A stretch of 64,000 nt of DNA from Moniliella sp. 'wahieum' (taxonomy: Eukaryota > Basidiomycota > Moniliellomycetes > Moniliellales > Moniliellaceae), in contig RSEE01000041.1 of NCBI GenBank assembly GCA_003971905.1, positions 434,001 to 498,000 of the forward strand, given 5' to 3'. The translations under genes and the position numbers were made by a program. This document shows, piece after piece, positions 40,731 through 50,755 of the stretch. The notes beneath the pieces are model-generated. The model ran no database searches. It saw only the letters and a program-made list of their open reading frames with translations, and was not told the origin of the DNA. The number at the start of each line of letters is the position of its first letter. Positions within the stretch are counted from its first letter, which is position 1.

Positions 40731-40794
40731 TAATCGACAATCGCTAATCGACAATCGCTAATCGCACATCGATAATCGATACTCGCTAATCGAG
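40731..40794. repeat. nine-unit heptad array, TCGA type
   Basis: TAATCGA, CAATCGC, TAATCGA, CAATCGC, TAATCGC, ACATCGA, TAATCGA, TACTCGC, TAATCGA: the A-x-TCG phase is kept for nine consecutive 7-nt steps. Confidence 0.8.
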
Positions 40795-40877
40795 TCTGAT
40801 CGAAATGATCCGGGTTCCTCTGCAGAGACCCGACACGACTCCATCACGGGTCCAACAGCGAAAACCCAGAACGGACA

Positions 40878-40960
40878 TGATGATCGATGACGCGATGATG
40901 CATGAGATCGTGATAATTTGTTGGTGATTCAGTGATCAATGACCGATGACCTCATCCGTG
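40878..40960. repeat. TNA-heptads, mixed tetramers
   Basis: TGATCGA, TGACGCGA, TGATGCA, TGAGATCG, TGATAATT, then TGATTCAG, TGATCAA, TGACCGA. TGA is constant while the following tetramer changes from unit to unit. Confidence 0.65.
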
Positions 40961-41284
40961 ATTTCGCAATGACTACGGCCGGCGTGGCGCATGCCGCACG
41001 CAGCCCCGGTGCTCCCCCTGTCCACCTGGAGGAGTTATATAGCGACCGCGATCAGCTTATCGCGCAGGACAAGTCATCGGCTCCTTCCCTCCTCTGTGCC
41101 ATCCCCTTCTCCTTGGTACAGCAACACCACTACGCGCCCTGGTCGCCTTCTCGCCACTGCTTCCCCTCCCGAGGTGCGTATCATGTCCTATCATGTCCCG
41201 CGGGTGTTACATGTCACGGTTGTGCGCAACGCGTTGCCGGTAACCCCCCTTTTTGCACTAGATCGAGTGGGATGGATCTCATTG

Positions 41285-41325
41285 CCGATCTCAGCGCGCT
41301 CAGCACGCTCAGCACGCGCTTTGGG
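41285..41325. repeat. TCAGCGCGC/TCAGCACGC units
   Basis: Three 9-nt TCAGC.CGC units in tandem, a longer-spaced variant of the heptad family. Confidence 0.5.
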
Positions 41326-41581
41326 CTGTGATCGATTCTCACGACAAAAAGGGGGGGCGCCGGAGCGCCCAGTGCTCAGTTGCGTACTCCAACGGCATAG
41401 ATGTGGACTGACCACTCTTTTTGTTTTTGTTTCGACAGACCTCCTTGCCTTGCACAGTCTCTGCTTTATCTCAACCAACGCACCCCTGTGTGACTTCAAG
41501 AAAGCTTACCACGCGCCTGCCCAATCCCAATCTCAACCCCAATTCCAATCCGCCTGCTCCAATTCCTTTGCCAAGACAAGT

Positions 41582-41692
41582 ATGGATCCCGTTATCTGCA
41601 ACTGGTGCTACGAGGGCTTGAAGAACGACACGCCGCTCTGCCCCTACTGTAACCACGACCCGTTCCGCAAGTACGATCGCCCGCGCGACTAA
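41582..41692 (+). CDS. 36-aa zinc-ribbon microprotein (paralogue 1)
   Basis: Full ORF from ATG 41582 to TAA 41690. It has VICNWCYEGLK then PLCPYCNHDPFRKYD: C6-x2-C9 and C20-x2-C23, the two knuckles of a single zinc ribbon, with CPYC as in double-zinc-ribbon proteins. A CT-rich leader and an acceptor-like TTTCGACAG (41432-41440) precede it, so a 5'-UTR intron is possible. It shares length, Cys spacing, the N after C6, CPYC, a basic-Tyr pair and a terminal Asp with 47808-47921. Frames upstream of the ATG are open and continuous, so a longer N-terminus cannot be excluded. Function unknown. Confidence 0.5.
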   Translation: MDPVICNWCYEGLKNDTPLCPYCNHDPFRKYDRPRD

Positions 41693-43582
41693 AGCGGAGC
41701 TCTTCTGCTCTTGTCGAGCTGTCATCATGTGGGCTTGGCAGGTTCGCCTGCGGGCCCGGTGAACGTTGAACGTTGAACATGCTGTGCCACTACTCGCCAC
41801 CTGGGAGCTGGAATTGTGGTGGTGGTGCCTCAGCCTGAGGCCTGGGGTCAGGCCTGCGGCCAGAGTGGCTTAGACCGCCTGAGGTTATCGAGCCGTTCGT
41901 CTTGCTCTATTTCCAGTTGATCGATCTCTCCCACCATATCTTCAGCTTCCCCGCAACAAGCACCAAGCATCAAACTTCAAGTCTCCAGCTACAAGCTTCT
42001 GTGCGCGTTACGCGTTCTTCTGTGTATACGCGTTCCGAAGAGAGCGCGCTCTACGTGCTCCTCGTCTCCAAGCCATTCTTTCCTTGTGGCGCTTTGCTTT
42101 GTGATCGAGCGATCTGGGTGCTTTGAGTGGGCACGATCCAGGACTGCAGGTCGGAAGCAAGCTCTCTCAGCCTAGAGTCGAGGTTCGGGGGCCTCCGGTG
42201 CCTTTTCTCTCGCTCGTGGATTTCCTTCATCTTCCTTTTTTTGCTGTCCACTTAGCAGCTACCCATTTGGGCCTTCCGCCCCGGCTTGCGTGCATGTCGC
42301 CTCCGTTTTGCTATCAGAGGCTCGCTTGGGGCGCTTGGCAGGGTACACTTAACCACTGCACTGTGATCTGTGACATGTGAGCCCTTCGGGGGACCCCCGC
42401 AGGGCAATGGTTAATGGGGGGGAGAGCCGATTAGGCTGGATGGGTTTGGTTGGTTCTATGACTGTGCATGCCATATCTCTGCTGTCGAAATAGGGGGTGT
42501 ACCATGGGGCTGTTGTGATGTGTGTTACTGTCCCACAGACATGGGCTAGTGGGGCGGAGCGTACGTAGGGCCAATGGGTGCGCGTCGGCAGTTCCGCGGC
42601 ACTCTTCAGGCTGGGCTGAGTACTGAGTCGAGGGACTGGCAAGGATATCGATAAGATCTAAGAGTTCCTGATTGATATACCATTGATTGACGAGGGTAGG
42701 TAGATGACGTTGAACGTTCGTTGAACGTAGAACGGCAATACATGACGACGCGGCTTACGCGCCACGAGAACAAGCGGTGTGTGGACGCAGGGGCGATGGC
42801 GTGGCAGCGGTGGGCATGGGCATGGGAATGGGATGGGGATGGGCGTGGGGATGGGGATGGGTGGAGTGGGGGCGCATGGGAACAAGCCAGGGACGGTTGA
42901 ACGTTGATTGATTGATTGGCGAGCGGCGGCTGCCGACGCGAGTGGGGCGGCGAGCGCACTCGACGGGAGCAGCCGGAGCGCAGCGTGGAGTTAAGCGAGG
43001 CGGGCGGGCGAGTGCGGGCCAGTGCCTCCCAGCGCGTGCCAGCGCTGCGCGGACACGGCGCGGGCCCGAAAGCGCCCGACACACTGCCCTCGCGCTGGGC
43101 GCGGTATCACTGACTCACAGCACGCCGCCTGCCGCGCTGGGCCGCCGGCGCCGAGCGCAGGCAGCGCCCCCGCGTCCAGGCGCCCTGGGCCTCAGCCGCA
43201 CGCCGCACGCCGCACGCCGCACCTCAGGCCTCACGCCTCCTACGCTGGGGTTCTTTATATTGTGTTGCATGCCCGGTGCGGCGGACCCAACGCACGCCCA
43301 CACTGCCCCCCTGCCCATGCGGCGCTCCTGCCCCGCGCTTGGGCTCATGGGATACACAACCACAACCACCTGCCCATGTCGCCCGCACCTATAAGATGCG
43401 TGGCCAGCCGCTCCGCCTCGCCTCCCTTGGAGCGTCTCTTCTGTTGCCTGCGCCCTGCGCCCCCCTGCTTCGCCTCCCGCCTGCCCACCGCCCCCGCCGC
43501 GTCGGGATCCATCGCTGTTTCTGTCTCTGTTTCTGCTTCTGCCTCTGCGTCTGTTTCCTTTTGCCTGGCTCTGTCCGCTGCC
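41693..43582. other. intergenic region between microprotein and carrier genes
   Basis: TGAACGT heptads lie at 41760-41779, a GGCC-type cluster at 41825-41890 and TGACGTTGAACGTTCG at 42703-42718. The GC-rich part 42930-43580 has CGCTGGGC at 43093 and 43136 and ACACTGCCCC at 43300-43309. No other gene recognised. Confidence 0.5.
41758..41890. repeat. TNA-heptads, ACGT then GGCC type
   Basis: TGAACGT, TGAACGT, TGAACATG lie at 41762-41782. CCTGAGGCCTGGGGTCAGGCC at 41837-41857 and TGAGG at 41880 follow. Confidence 0.55.
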
Positions 43583-45125
43583 ATGTCCTCCCTCGTCCCC
43601 CCCTTCCTCCGCGCGCCCCTCGCCTGCGAAGCCCCCGCCAACGACCGCGACGTTCCGTTCGTGGTGAGTGCTACGCTCCGCACCCCGCCCAAGCCCTCGC
43701 CCCAACTCCACGCCCAGCTCGAGCGTTCCAGCGCGAGGTCAAGACCGCCCCGCCGGGGCTCATCACCTACACCTTTAAGCCCGCCGACCCCAAGGCCCAG
43801 CCGGGCGTGAGCGATCTGGTGCACGAGCTGCGCATCACCGATACGTTGCAGCCGTATGTGCCGGCGCGCTCGTTGACCCCGCCGCGGCCCGCCGCGGCCG
43901 TGCCCGCTGTTCCGGCCGCCAGCCCACCCATCCCCACCGAGGTCGACGCCGAGGCGTATGTGGACCCGGTGGGTTCCTCCCATGTGCCCAGGCATCATGA
44001 CCTGGCCCACGAGTCGGCGGGGTCGGTGCTGTACGACATTGGCAAGTCGGTGTACCACTTTGGTCTGGGCGGCATTGCTGGCTCGGTGGGGGCAACGTTG
44101 GTGTACCCGATTGACCTGGTCAAGACGCGCATGCAAAACCAGCGTGCTCCCGTGGGCGAGCACCGATGTACAAGAACAGCCTCGACTGTGTTGCCAAAGT
44201 GTTTCGCAACGAAGGTCTTCTCGGTTTCTATTCCGGCCTGGGGCCTCAGCTCGTCGGCGTGGCGCCAGAAAAGGCAATCAAGTTGACGGTCAACGACCTG
44301 GTGCGGTCCAAGACCCAGGACCCGGTCACTGGCGAGATTGCCTTGTTCTGGGAACTCGTCTCGGGCGGCGCGGCAGGAGGGTGCCAAGTCGTCTTTACCA
44401 ACCCACTCGGTACGCCTTCCCCCCCCCCCGTCCTCAGGTACTAGACCAGTGATGTGATGGACATACTGACCAACGGTACCCCCCAGAGATTGTCAAGATC
44501 CGTCTGCAGGTCCAAGGCGAGCTGGCCAAGGCGGCGGCCGAAGGCGTGGCGGCACCAGCCAAGTTGGGCGGGATGAGATTGTGCGGCAGCTGGGAGTACG
44601 CGGATTGTACAAGGGCGCCGGGGCGTGCTTGTTGCGCGACAATCCCCTTTAGTGCGATCTACTTCCCTGCCTATGCCCATCTGAAGAAGGACCCGTTTCA
44701 CGAAGGGCTCAATGGCAAGAAGCTTGGGTTTGGCGAAACGTTGGCTGCGGCAGCGATCAGTGGTATGCCAGCTGCCTTCCTCTCCACCCCCGCCGACGTG
44801 ATCAAGACGCGCTTGCAAGTCGAGGCACGGCAGGGCCAAGCGACGTACAATGGCATTGCCGATTGCTTCCGCAAGATTCTGGTCCAAGAGGGTCCCAAAG
44901 CGTTCTTCAAGGGCTCTCTTGCCCGTGTCTTGCGCTCCTCCCCGCAATTCGGCGCCACGTTTGGCCTACGAGTACTTGCAGCAATTCCTCCCCTTCCCTT
45001 GGTCCCCCTCCCCTGCGTCGGCTACTAGTACCGACGAAGACCCTACCCGCGCGTCCACCCGCCGTGCTCTGGACTTGCTCCACGACATGCACTCCACCCT
45101 TGCCTTACCCGCCGGGACACACTAA
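43583..45125 (+). CDS. mitochondrial aspartate/glutamate-type carrier (SLC25, AGC1-like)
   Basis: Inner-membrane exchanger of the malate-aspartate shuttle type. ATG 43583, [20 protein letters not shown]. An intron at 43664-43717 (GTGAGT/CCCAG, 54 bp) is followed by [20 protein letters not shown] and a Pro/Ala linker. Three SLC25 repeats follow: [20 protein letters not shown] (P-x-D-x-x-K), [20 protein letters not shown] and [20 protein letters not shown], with [20 protein letters not shown] and [19 protein letters not shown]. The AGC signatures PEKAIKL and RVLRSSPQF are present. An intron at 44410-44486 (GTACGC/CCCAG, 77 bp) lies inside PL|EIVK. The protein ends about 45125 after a Ser/Pro-rich tail. 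The N-terminal part before the first repeat is only about 150 aa and shows no EF-hand loops, unlike Aralar. Three frame changes. Confidence 0.85.
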
Positions 45126-47807
45126 CGCGGCGAAACGGAGTGGAGTGGGTTTGCACGCCACCCCGCTCCGCTCTCCAACATGCACAACACCAACCCGTAT
45201 CTCTCCTTCGGTTCGGGCCAATGCATTGCATATGAAAGGACCGTCCGTCCATCGTCTCATCTTTCCCGCGTCCCACTATGGACGCAATACAGGGCTCGAT
45301 TGCAGGATGCCCGTTCGGTCGGTAGAAGAACATACATGTCGTCCATTTGACTTCAAATGGACACTTCCCTGTCACATGTCACAGCGAGACGGCGGGCTTG
45401 CGTCGACGTTCATTTCCTCTCATCTCAGTAGCGTCGCACCGGTCTCGCCCCCCCCCCTCCCCCTTTCCCCCACCGCCTCTCTGGTCCTTTGCGCCATGTT
45501 CTTGATCTCCCATTCCCGTACCCGCCCCATTGTGGCCCTATGCACAGGTGCCCCACAGACTTACATGTTATAGGCCAGAGAGCAGGCAGTTGGTAGTGTA
45601 TTGCATTGCACATGAGCTACAAGCTAGAGAATTTCCTGCCAGCCGGGAAGGAATATTGACGGAACAAACCAGAAGGTTCCGGACTTGGGCTACCGGCGCC
45701 ACTACCCCAGTGTGGCGTCACAATACAGGACGCAGCCTGGGCCCAGTGCCAGAGCGCGTAGAGGCAGCGTCGGCGGAGGGTGCAGAGAGACTGGTATTCG
45801 CTTGGTGGGCGATTGGTCCCCTAGCACACTCGGACTTCCACTTCTAATTATTAGATGAGACACATGTTGGCCCTACACAACACCTGATGTGGAACCTCCT
45901 TTTTCCCTCCCTTCGTGCCTACTATAGCCCTGACCCGTTGGCTGCAGACACCAACAGCACCGACTCTGCGCCAAGCCCGCTTCTCCAACCATCTCCACAT
46001 TCCCTAGAGATATTGGACTGCGCCGCTCAGCTCGGCGGAGACAGACCAAAATGAGGAACGGCGCGAATATATATGCCCCGGCATACACATATGGTCACAG
46101 AGGGAAGGGTTGAGAAGGTGGGGGGGGGGGGCAGGGTATATATAGGTCGGCAGTTGGCATTGCACTCTCCAATGCTGAATGCATGATGCATGGAGGGCTC
46201 TCTTCACATGCGGGCCTATGCACTATGTGCGCATAAATAGGTTGGCACAGGGCCAGGCACCGGGCGGGGTTCCTGTCTGTCGGGTTGCGCGCACGCACCT
46301 ACTATACACCAAGGCAATTGTCATCGTTGGTTGTATACCACCACCAAGAGATCTGAGACCCAGCAGTTCAATCGCCGTTCAGTACTTTTTGGAGGAGACA
46401 TGATTATGCATGATTAACAAATGATTAATGGTTTTCATGATTGGAGATTGAGAGGATGTCTTTCATGAACTGGCGAGACACATGCTTTCCACAGGTCCTC
46501 CTGAGACGCTTGAAGCTTGATGTGCCTACTGGATCGTACCACCCAAGCGTGTTTTGCTTGAAGCTTGAGAGGCCCAAAGATACAGCATGTGGTGGCTTCA
46601 GGCATCAGTGTGGCGCTTGTCTAATTAAGACAAGCTCTATCTCATGGACAGGAGGCCCCCGTGCCGTCATCCACAATGCATTAATTAACTCTTCTACAGG
46701 GTGTGCAACGGGGGTACCACATCCGCGGGACAGACATTCGCATCTGTAGTCATATCTGAGCGGAGAGGTCATCGTCTTTTTGCATCGTCAAAAGTACTCG
46801 GGAGTCAGGAGGTCCCAAGTGGCAACTGACAAGTGTATGGCATACTGCGTGAGATCTCGGATGTGGCTGTATCATGCGGTGCACGCCGTTGTCTTGCTAA
46901 ACCCAGCGGAGCTTGCGCCGCTGAGTCCTGTCATGCGCCCTTTCTATATATCAGGAACAATCCCATTCCTGTGAGACGCCACAAAGTCTGTATCACAGGC
47001 GCCAGCACTCAGTCCTATATCCCTCAGTCAGTGAACAGGCGGAGCCGTCACGATGACGCACAGGTGACGGAACCTCAACACACGGCCCATATATTCTTCC
47101 ACCCCCACCCTGCGACTTTCTTCGTGCCTTGTACTTCCCTCTGTAGTAGCACGACGATCGTCGATTGCCCCCCTCAAAAGGAAGGGGGTACCTCTTTCGC
47201 CCTTGACCCGCCTCATCCTTGTACGGCCAACGTCAGCGGTCACATGTCCCATGCTCTCTCGCGCCAGGCTTTGCTGAGGTTGCTGAGGGATAGGAATTCA
47301 CGACGAGATTCAAGCTTTGCGGGAAAAAGACAAAAAAGTGCAAGGCACCTAGCCAAGTGCGCTCGGCAAGTGCACTCGTCGTTCCAAATCAGCTACTTCT
47401 TGCTTCTGCGCGAACGGACCACCCCTCCGCCCCCACACCCCCTGCCCCGCACATCGACGCACGTAGGATTAGTACTAATACACCCACACCCCGGACCAAG
47501 AAAGATAAAAGGCGCCGTTATGCACGGCTCGAATTGCCAGGTTTGCTTCCTTTGGCCTCCCCTCTGTCACGCCCTTGGTACCCGGTGTGAGAAACGGAGT
47601 GAAAACAGAGTAGACTAGCCGCACCTTCTTACCTACCGCGTCGTACGTTTCATATTCTCTCACCCCCATCGCATCCCTTCCTCTTCCATTCGCACAACTA
47701 TTTTCAGCGCCAAACGTGTGCATCCCACTGGCGTGCTGACGACGAGCTATGGGATGGTGCGGGGGGGGCACCATGCTCCTCCGATCATCTAGCTTAGGTC
47801 GGCAAAA
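45126..47807. other. intergenic region, no gene recognised
   Basis: 2.7 kb. TATATATA-like stretches lie at 46067 and 46137-46146, a G-run at 46120-46130 and GCTTGAAGCTTGATG at 46509. CT-rich leader-like sequence lies just before 47760. Nothing else is supportable. Confidence 0.45.
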
Positions 47808-47921
47808 ATGAAGTGGCTCCAGTGCAACACGTGCAAGGCGCTTGTGGACTACACGAGCCACAAACGATGCCCATATTGCAAAGCGTTTTTAAGCATGCGT
47901 TACGAAGAGGCAGATGACTAG
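47808..47921 (+). CDS. 37-aa zinc-ribbon microprotein (paralogue 2)
   Basis: Full ORF from ATG 47808 (context CAAAAATGA) to TAG 47919. It has LQCNTCKALVDY then KRCPYCKAFLSMRYEEADD: C6-x2-C9 and C21-x2-C24. It shares with 41582-41692 the Cys at residues 6 and 9, the C-N pair, CPYC 11 residues on, a basic-Tyr pair six residues after the last Cys, and a terminal Asp. DNA identity is low, so this is not a recent duplication. An acceptor-like CTAGCTTAG ends at 47797, leaving a possible 5'-UTR intron. Function unknown; a zinc-stabilised peptide of this size could be an adaptor or effector. Confidence 0.55.
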   Translation: MKWLQCNTCKALVDYTSHKRCPYCKAFLSMRYEEADD

Positions 47922-48995
47922 CCCCTCCCCTCCTCCTTCGCCGCATCTTCCGTTTTCTCTGCCTTTCATGAACACCAACCTCCACCTTCCCCGCTTTTCC
48001 CACCACATTTCCCACTGCATTTTCATATACCCCTTCTCCTCTCCCCTGTGGGATGAATCACGGTACTTTCTCCCCCTGGCATTCGACTGCTCGACTGCCA
48101 CATCTCTCTTCCCTCCCGCCTCGATTCCAGCACGTGGGACCATCCCAATACTGGCTTGCTCTCACCCTTGATCTCTGGACCCGCTACGGACTGGGATGGC
48201 TGAACCAGCGCCCGCCCCTTGCTCCTCCCCTCCTCCCCCAACAAAACAATGCCCTGTCATGCCTCACTTCGTACTCACACGCACAACATCAGAGGCAGAG
48301 AAGCGGCCCGTTTGGATGAAAGCCAATGTTGAGTCAGCGCGGGTGTGGCTCGCATGTGTTGGCCAAAAGGTCCTTTCAATCGCTCCTCAGGCTTGCATGA
48401 GGCCGAAGAATTCCGATGCTTTCTGGCTTCTGTTTTCCGGAGGCTTTTGGTCCACAGCCTGATGGCCCTTGGCGGAGATTGACTGATGGTTGATGTTCCT
48501 CTGTAGACGTTGCTGGATATATTAGAGCACCACCGCCACCAGTGCGACTGTATCCCCCTCGAGGACCATCAGGACTCCAGGTCTCATCAGCCAAGCAATG
48601 TGAGGGGGACAAAACCAGGGTGGTGGTGAAGAGAAGGGGGGAGGTCAAGTGCTCATAAAATCGCGATCGATCAGAATACGTCTCCCTGAAGGAACCTGGC
48701 TTTTTGGTGCCGAAATGGTATTCATTCCAGCAAAGGGGGTGCGTTATGTACCAGAAGAATCAGGCGAAGCCACCCCGCGACGCAGGAGAGATCATAATGA
48801 ACATGTAGAAACGCGTGTTGCAAGAAAGGCAAAGCAGTCCCAAGTAAGAAAAGATCTAGAGTAAAAGGTCATAGATGCAGCTGATGGATATACGTGTTGG
48901 ACCCATCACCCCCTCTGCGCGTCACAAAATTCATAGAAGGAGAAGAGCAAGAAAAATGAACAAAAAGTGATGCGAGAGAAGAAACCTATACTACG
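47922..48995. other. intergenic region with dispersed repeat copy B
   Basis: A CT-rich 3' flank of the microprotein is followed by repeat copy B (48385-48660). No other gene recognised. Confidence 0.45.
48385..48660 (+). repeat. dispersed repeat copy B
   Basis: Matches 6170-6510 in order and orientation (see copy A). Strongest blocks are at 48460-48475 (CCTGATGGC), 48491-48511 (TTGATGTTCCT..TGTA), 48533-48580 (CACCAGTGCGACTGTATC and GAGGACCATCAGG) and 48580-48610. Confidence 0.45.
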
Positions 48996-50352
48996 TTAGG
49001 CAGGACCGTGTTGGGGCCGGTACGTTTCTCTTTGTTCGCTATTGAGCAAACTCTCGATCGCGAGCGGATGCTGAGAAGCAGCTGCGCCATGCTGCGGTCC
49101 AAACGTAGCAAAGTCCAGGCCAAAGGTGCGGCTGGGCAAAGAGGGGTGCATGGAGGAGGATAAGGGAGCTTGCCAGGCCAAACGACGATGGCGGCGCGGG
49201 GAGGTAGGGCATCGTGGAGGAAGGCCACGACGACATGGGCCCAGGATCTGCCTCCTGGGCTGGCGCACCGGGTGAACCGGGTAAGCACCACCATCACCGT
49301 CACCCACCACTGGAGGAGTAGAGTGGTACGTGCCGAACGACAGACGGGGCGGGGCAGCAGGTACGTCCGGTCGGCGTAGATGAGGAACCGGTCGATCCAA
49401 TCAAGGGAGTGTAGTAAGTGTCGGCGGCGCGGCCAGAGGTAGCATACTGGAGCGGTCCTCCAAATGCTGATGAGGAGCCGAGGCGGGCTTGTCCCCCGTG
49501 TGGGTCCAATTGTCGGAAGGGTGGAGCAGGTCGGTAGGCCGAGGTGGGCGGTGGGATGCTCTCCATCTCCATGCGATGAAAGCGGCTGGGCGAAGTGGAA
49601 ACGACCCAAAAGGCGGCAGATGTATCGTCGAGGAGGTTGTTTTCTTCTCCATTGGAAGTGGCAGGGCAATCAGGTGGTGCACTACCACAGTCTGGCAGCG
49701 AGGCTCGGACCCGTTCCTGGGCCCGCCTACCCCGTTTCCTCCCCTGCAGCTGCCGAGGAGATGACGGCGGTGGCGGATACGGCCGCGACGAATCCAACCC
49801 CGAGGAGCAACAGGACACACGTTCTCGGCCGAGCTGGCGCGCCGCAGCTGGCGCACAGCGCGTCCTTCCCGCCGGCGGAGACCAGGGTGGGTGCTAGGTG
49901 AGGCGCGGTTGTGGGCACTGGTGCGAACGGTCCCGGCAGAGGAGGCAGGGGCGCCCATCCGTGGGGGCGGGGACGGAGGAACGGAGGAGGCGTCAGAGAG
50001 CTGGTAGGGACTGCACAGGGGGAAGCCGTAGTCGCGGCACAGGGTGCAGCGCACGCGCGCCAGCCCCGTTTCGCCACTGGTGGCGCGGTGCTGGTCGAGG
50101 AGACGCGGGCGGTCGCAGGAGCGTTTGAGGCGGCGGCAGGCCTGGCAGCTCGTCCCAGGGCGGTTGCGCGCCGCGTGGGAGCGGAGGAGGGCGGGAGAGA
50201 AGGAGGGGGCGGGGCGGGCACGTTGGAGGCTGCGGGGTGGCGAGGACACCCATGCTGGCGATGGGATGCGGAGAGCGCAGCGGTGTGGGTGGCGAAAGGA
50301 GCGTGGTAGGAGGTGCGCTACTATATGATCCACCGTATGCGAACGCGGCCAT
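48996..50352 (-). CDS. putative Zn2Cys6-type protein with Ser/Pro-rich C-terminus
   Basis: ATG 50352-50350 opens MAAFAYGGSYSSAPPTTLLS. In a neighbouring frame comes NRPGTSCQACRRLKRSCDRP, a C-x2-C-x6-C basic half typical of fungal C6 zinc clusters. About 24 residues later RCTLCRDYGFPLC gives the second half (C-x2-C-x7-C), so the inter-half loop is unusually long. The C-terminal part shows STSPSRFHRMEMESIPPPTS, QLDPHGGQARLGSSSAFGGP, ADTYYTPLIGSTGSSSTP and finally PLAIESLLNSEQRE, ending at 48996. In the middle (49866-49740) one frame encodes LCASCGAPARPRTC plus a hydrophobic stretch VLLLLGVGFVAAVSATAVIS, which could be a membrane segment or a frame artefact. Probable transcription factor; the reading frame is uncertain. 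Confidence 0.5.
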
Positions 50353-50407
50353 GGCTATTATGCTCTCCGGCACTCTGCGGCATGCGGGGCGCTGGCGCGG
50401 ATAATCT

Positions 50408-50417
50408 ACACTGCCCC
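50408..50417 (-). promoter_or_regulatory. GGGGCAGTGT element of the Zn-cluster gene
   Basis: In sense orientation for the minus-strand gene this reads CCAATCGGGGCAGTGTAG, joining a CCAAT box directly to the recurring GGGGCAGTGT, 56 bp before the ATG. Confidence 0.35.
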
Positions 50418-50462
50418 GATTGGTGTTTGCGGCGTCTGGGATTGGGCTGATGCGCACACGGG

Positions 50463-50755
50463 GTGCTGAGTGTACTGGGCACAGGGAGGACGGAGTCCTG
50501 AGTGACTGAGTCCCGAGTTCCTGATGGGAAAACACAACACGGCGCGTGGCTGCGGTGGCTCCGCTCAGCCGAGGAAGGGTAAAAAGCGGCGGTGGGGCGC
50601 TGCCGAGGCGGGCGCTGACTACGAACGATGACTGCGTTGACTGGCCAGCGCCCAGCACGCCCCCGTGCTCCTCGCCTCGCCTGTGCCGACGCAGTTCCCA
50701 GGGCCCTCAGGCCTCATCAGCATCATCAGCCGGAAGGCTCAGCCTGTGCCCTGGC
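50463..50755. repeat. TNA-heptads, mixed types
   Basis: TGAGTGTAC, TGAGTGAC, TGAGTCCCGAG lie at 50466-50515. TCAGGCC, TCATCAGCA, TCATCAGCC lie at 50707-50731. Confidence 0.5.

Larger units (their letters stand above)
38186..41581. other. gene-poor, heptad-rich region
   Basis: 3.4 kb with no recognisable gene and the densest set of TNA-heptad arrays in the window (listed separately). An ACACTGCCCC element lies at 40478-40487, with GGGCTGGGTGCGG at 40549. Confidence 0.6.

Noticed and set aside
39124-40794. CRISPR-like regular repeats
   Set aside because: Units are 7 bp with no spacers, and the organism is a eukaryote.
42051-42251. Lys/Arg-rich minus-strand ORF (KKRKMKEIHEREK)
   Set aside because: It starts with GTG, has no homology recognised and no leader; likely chance.
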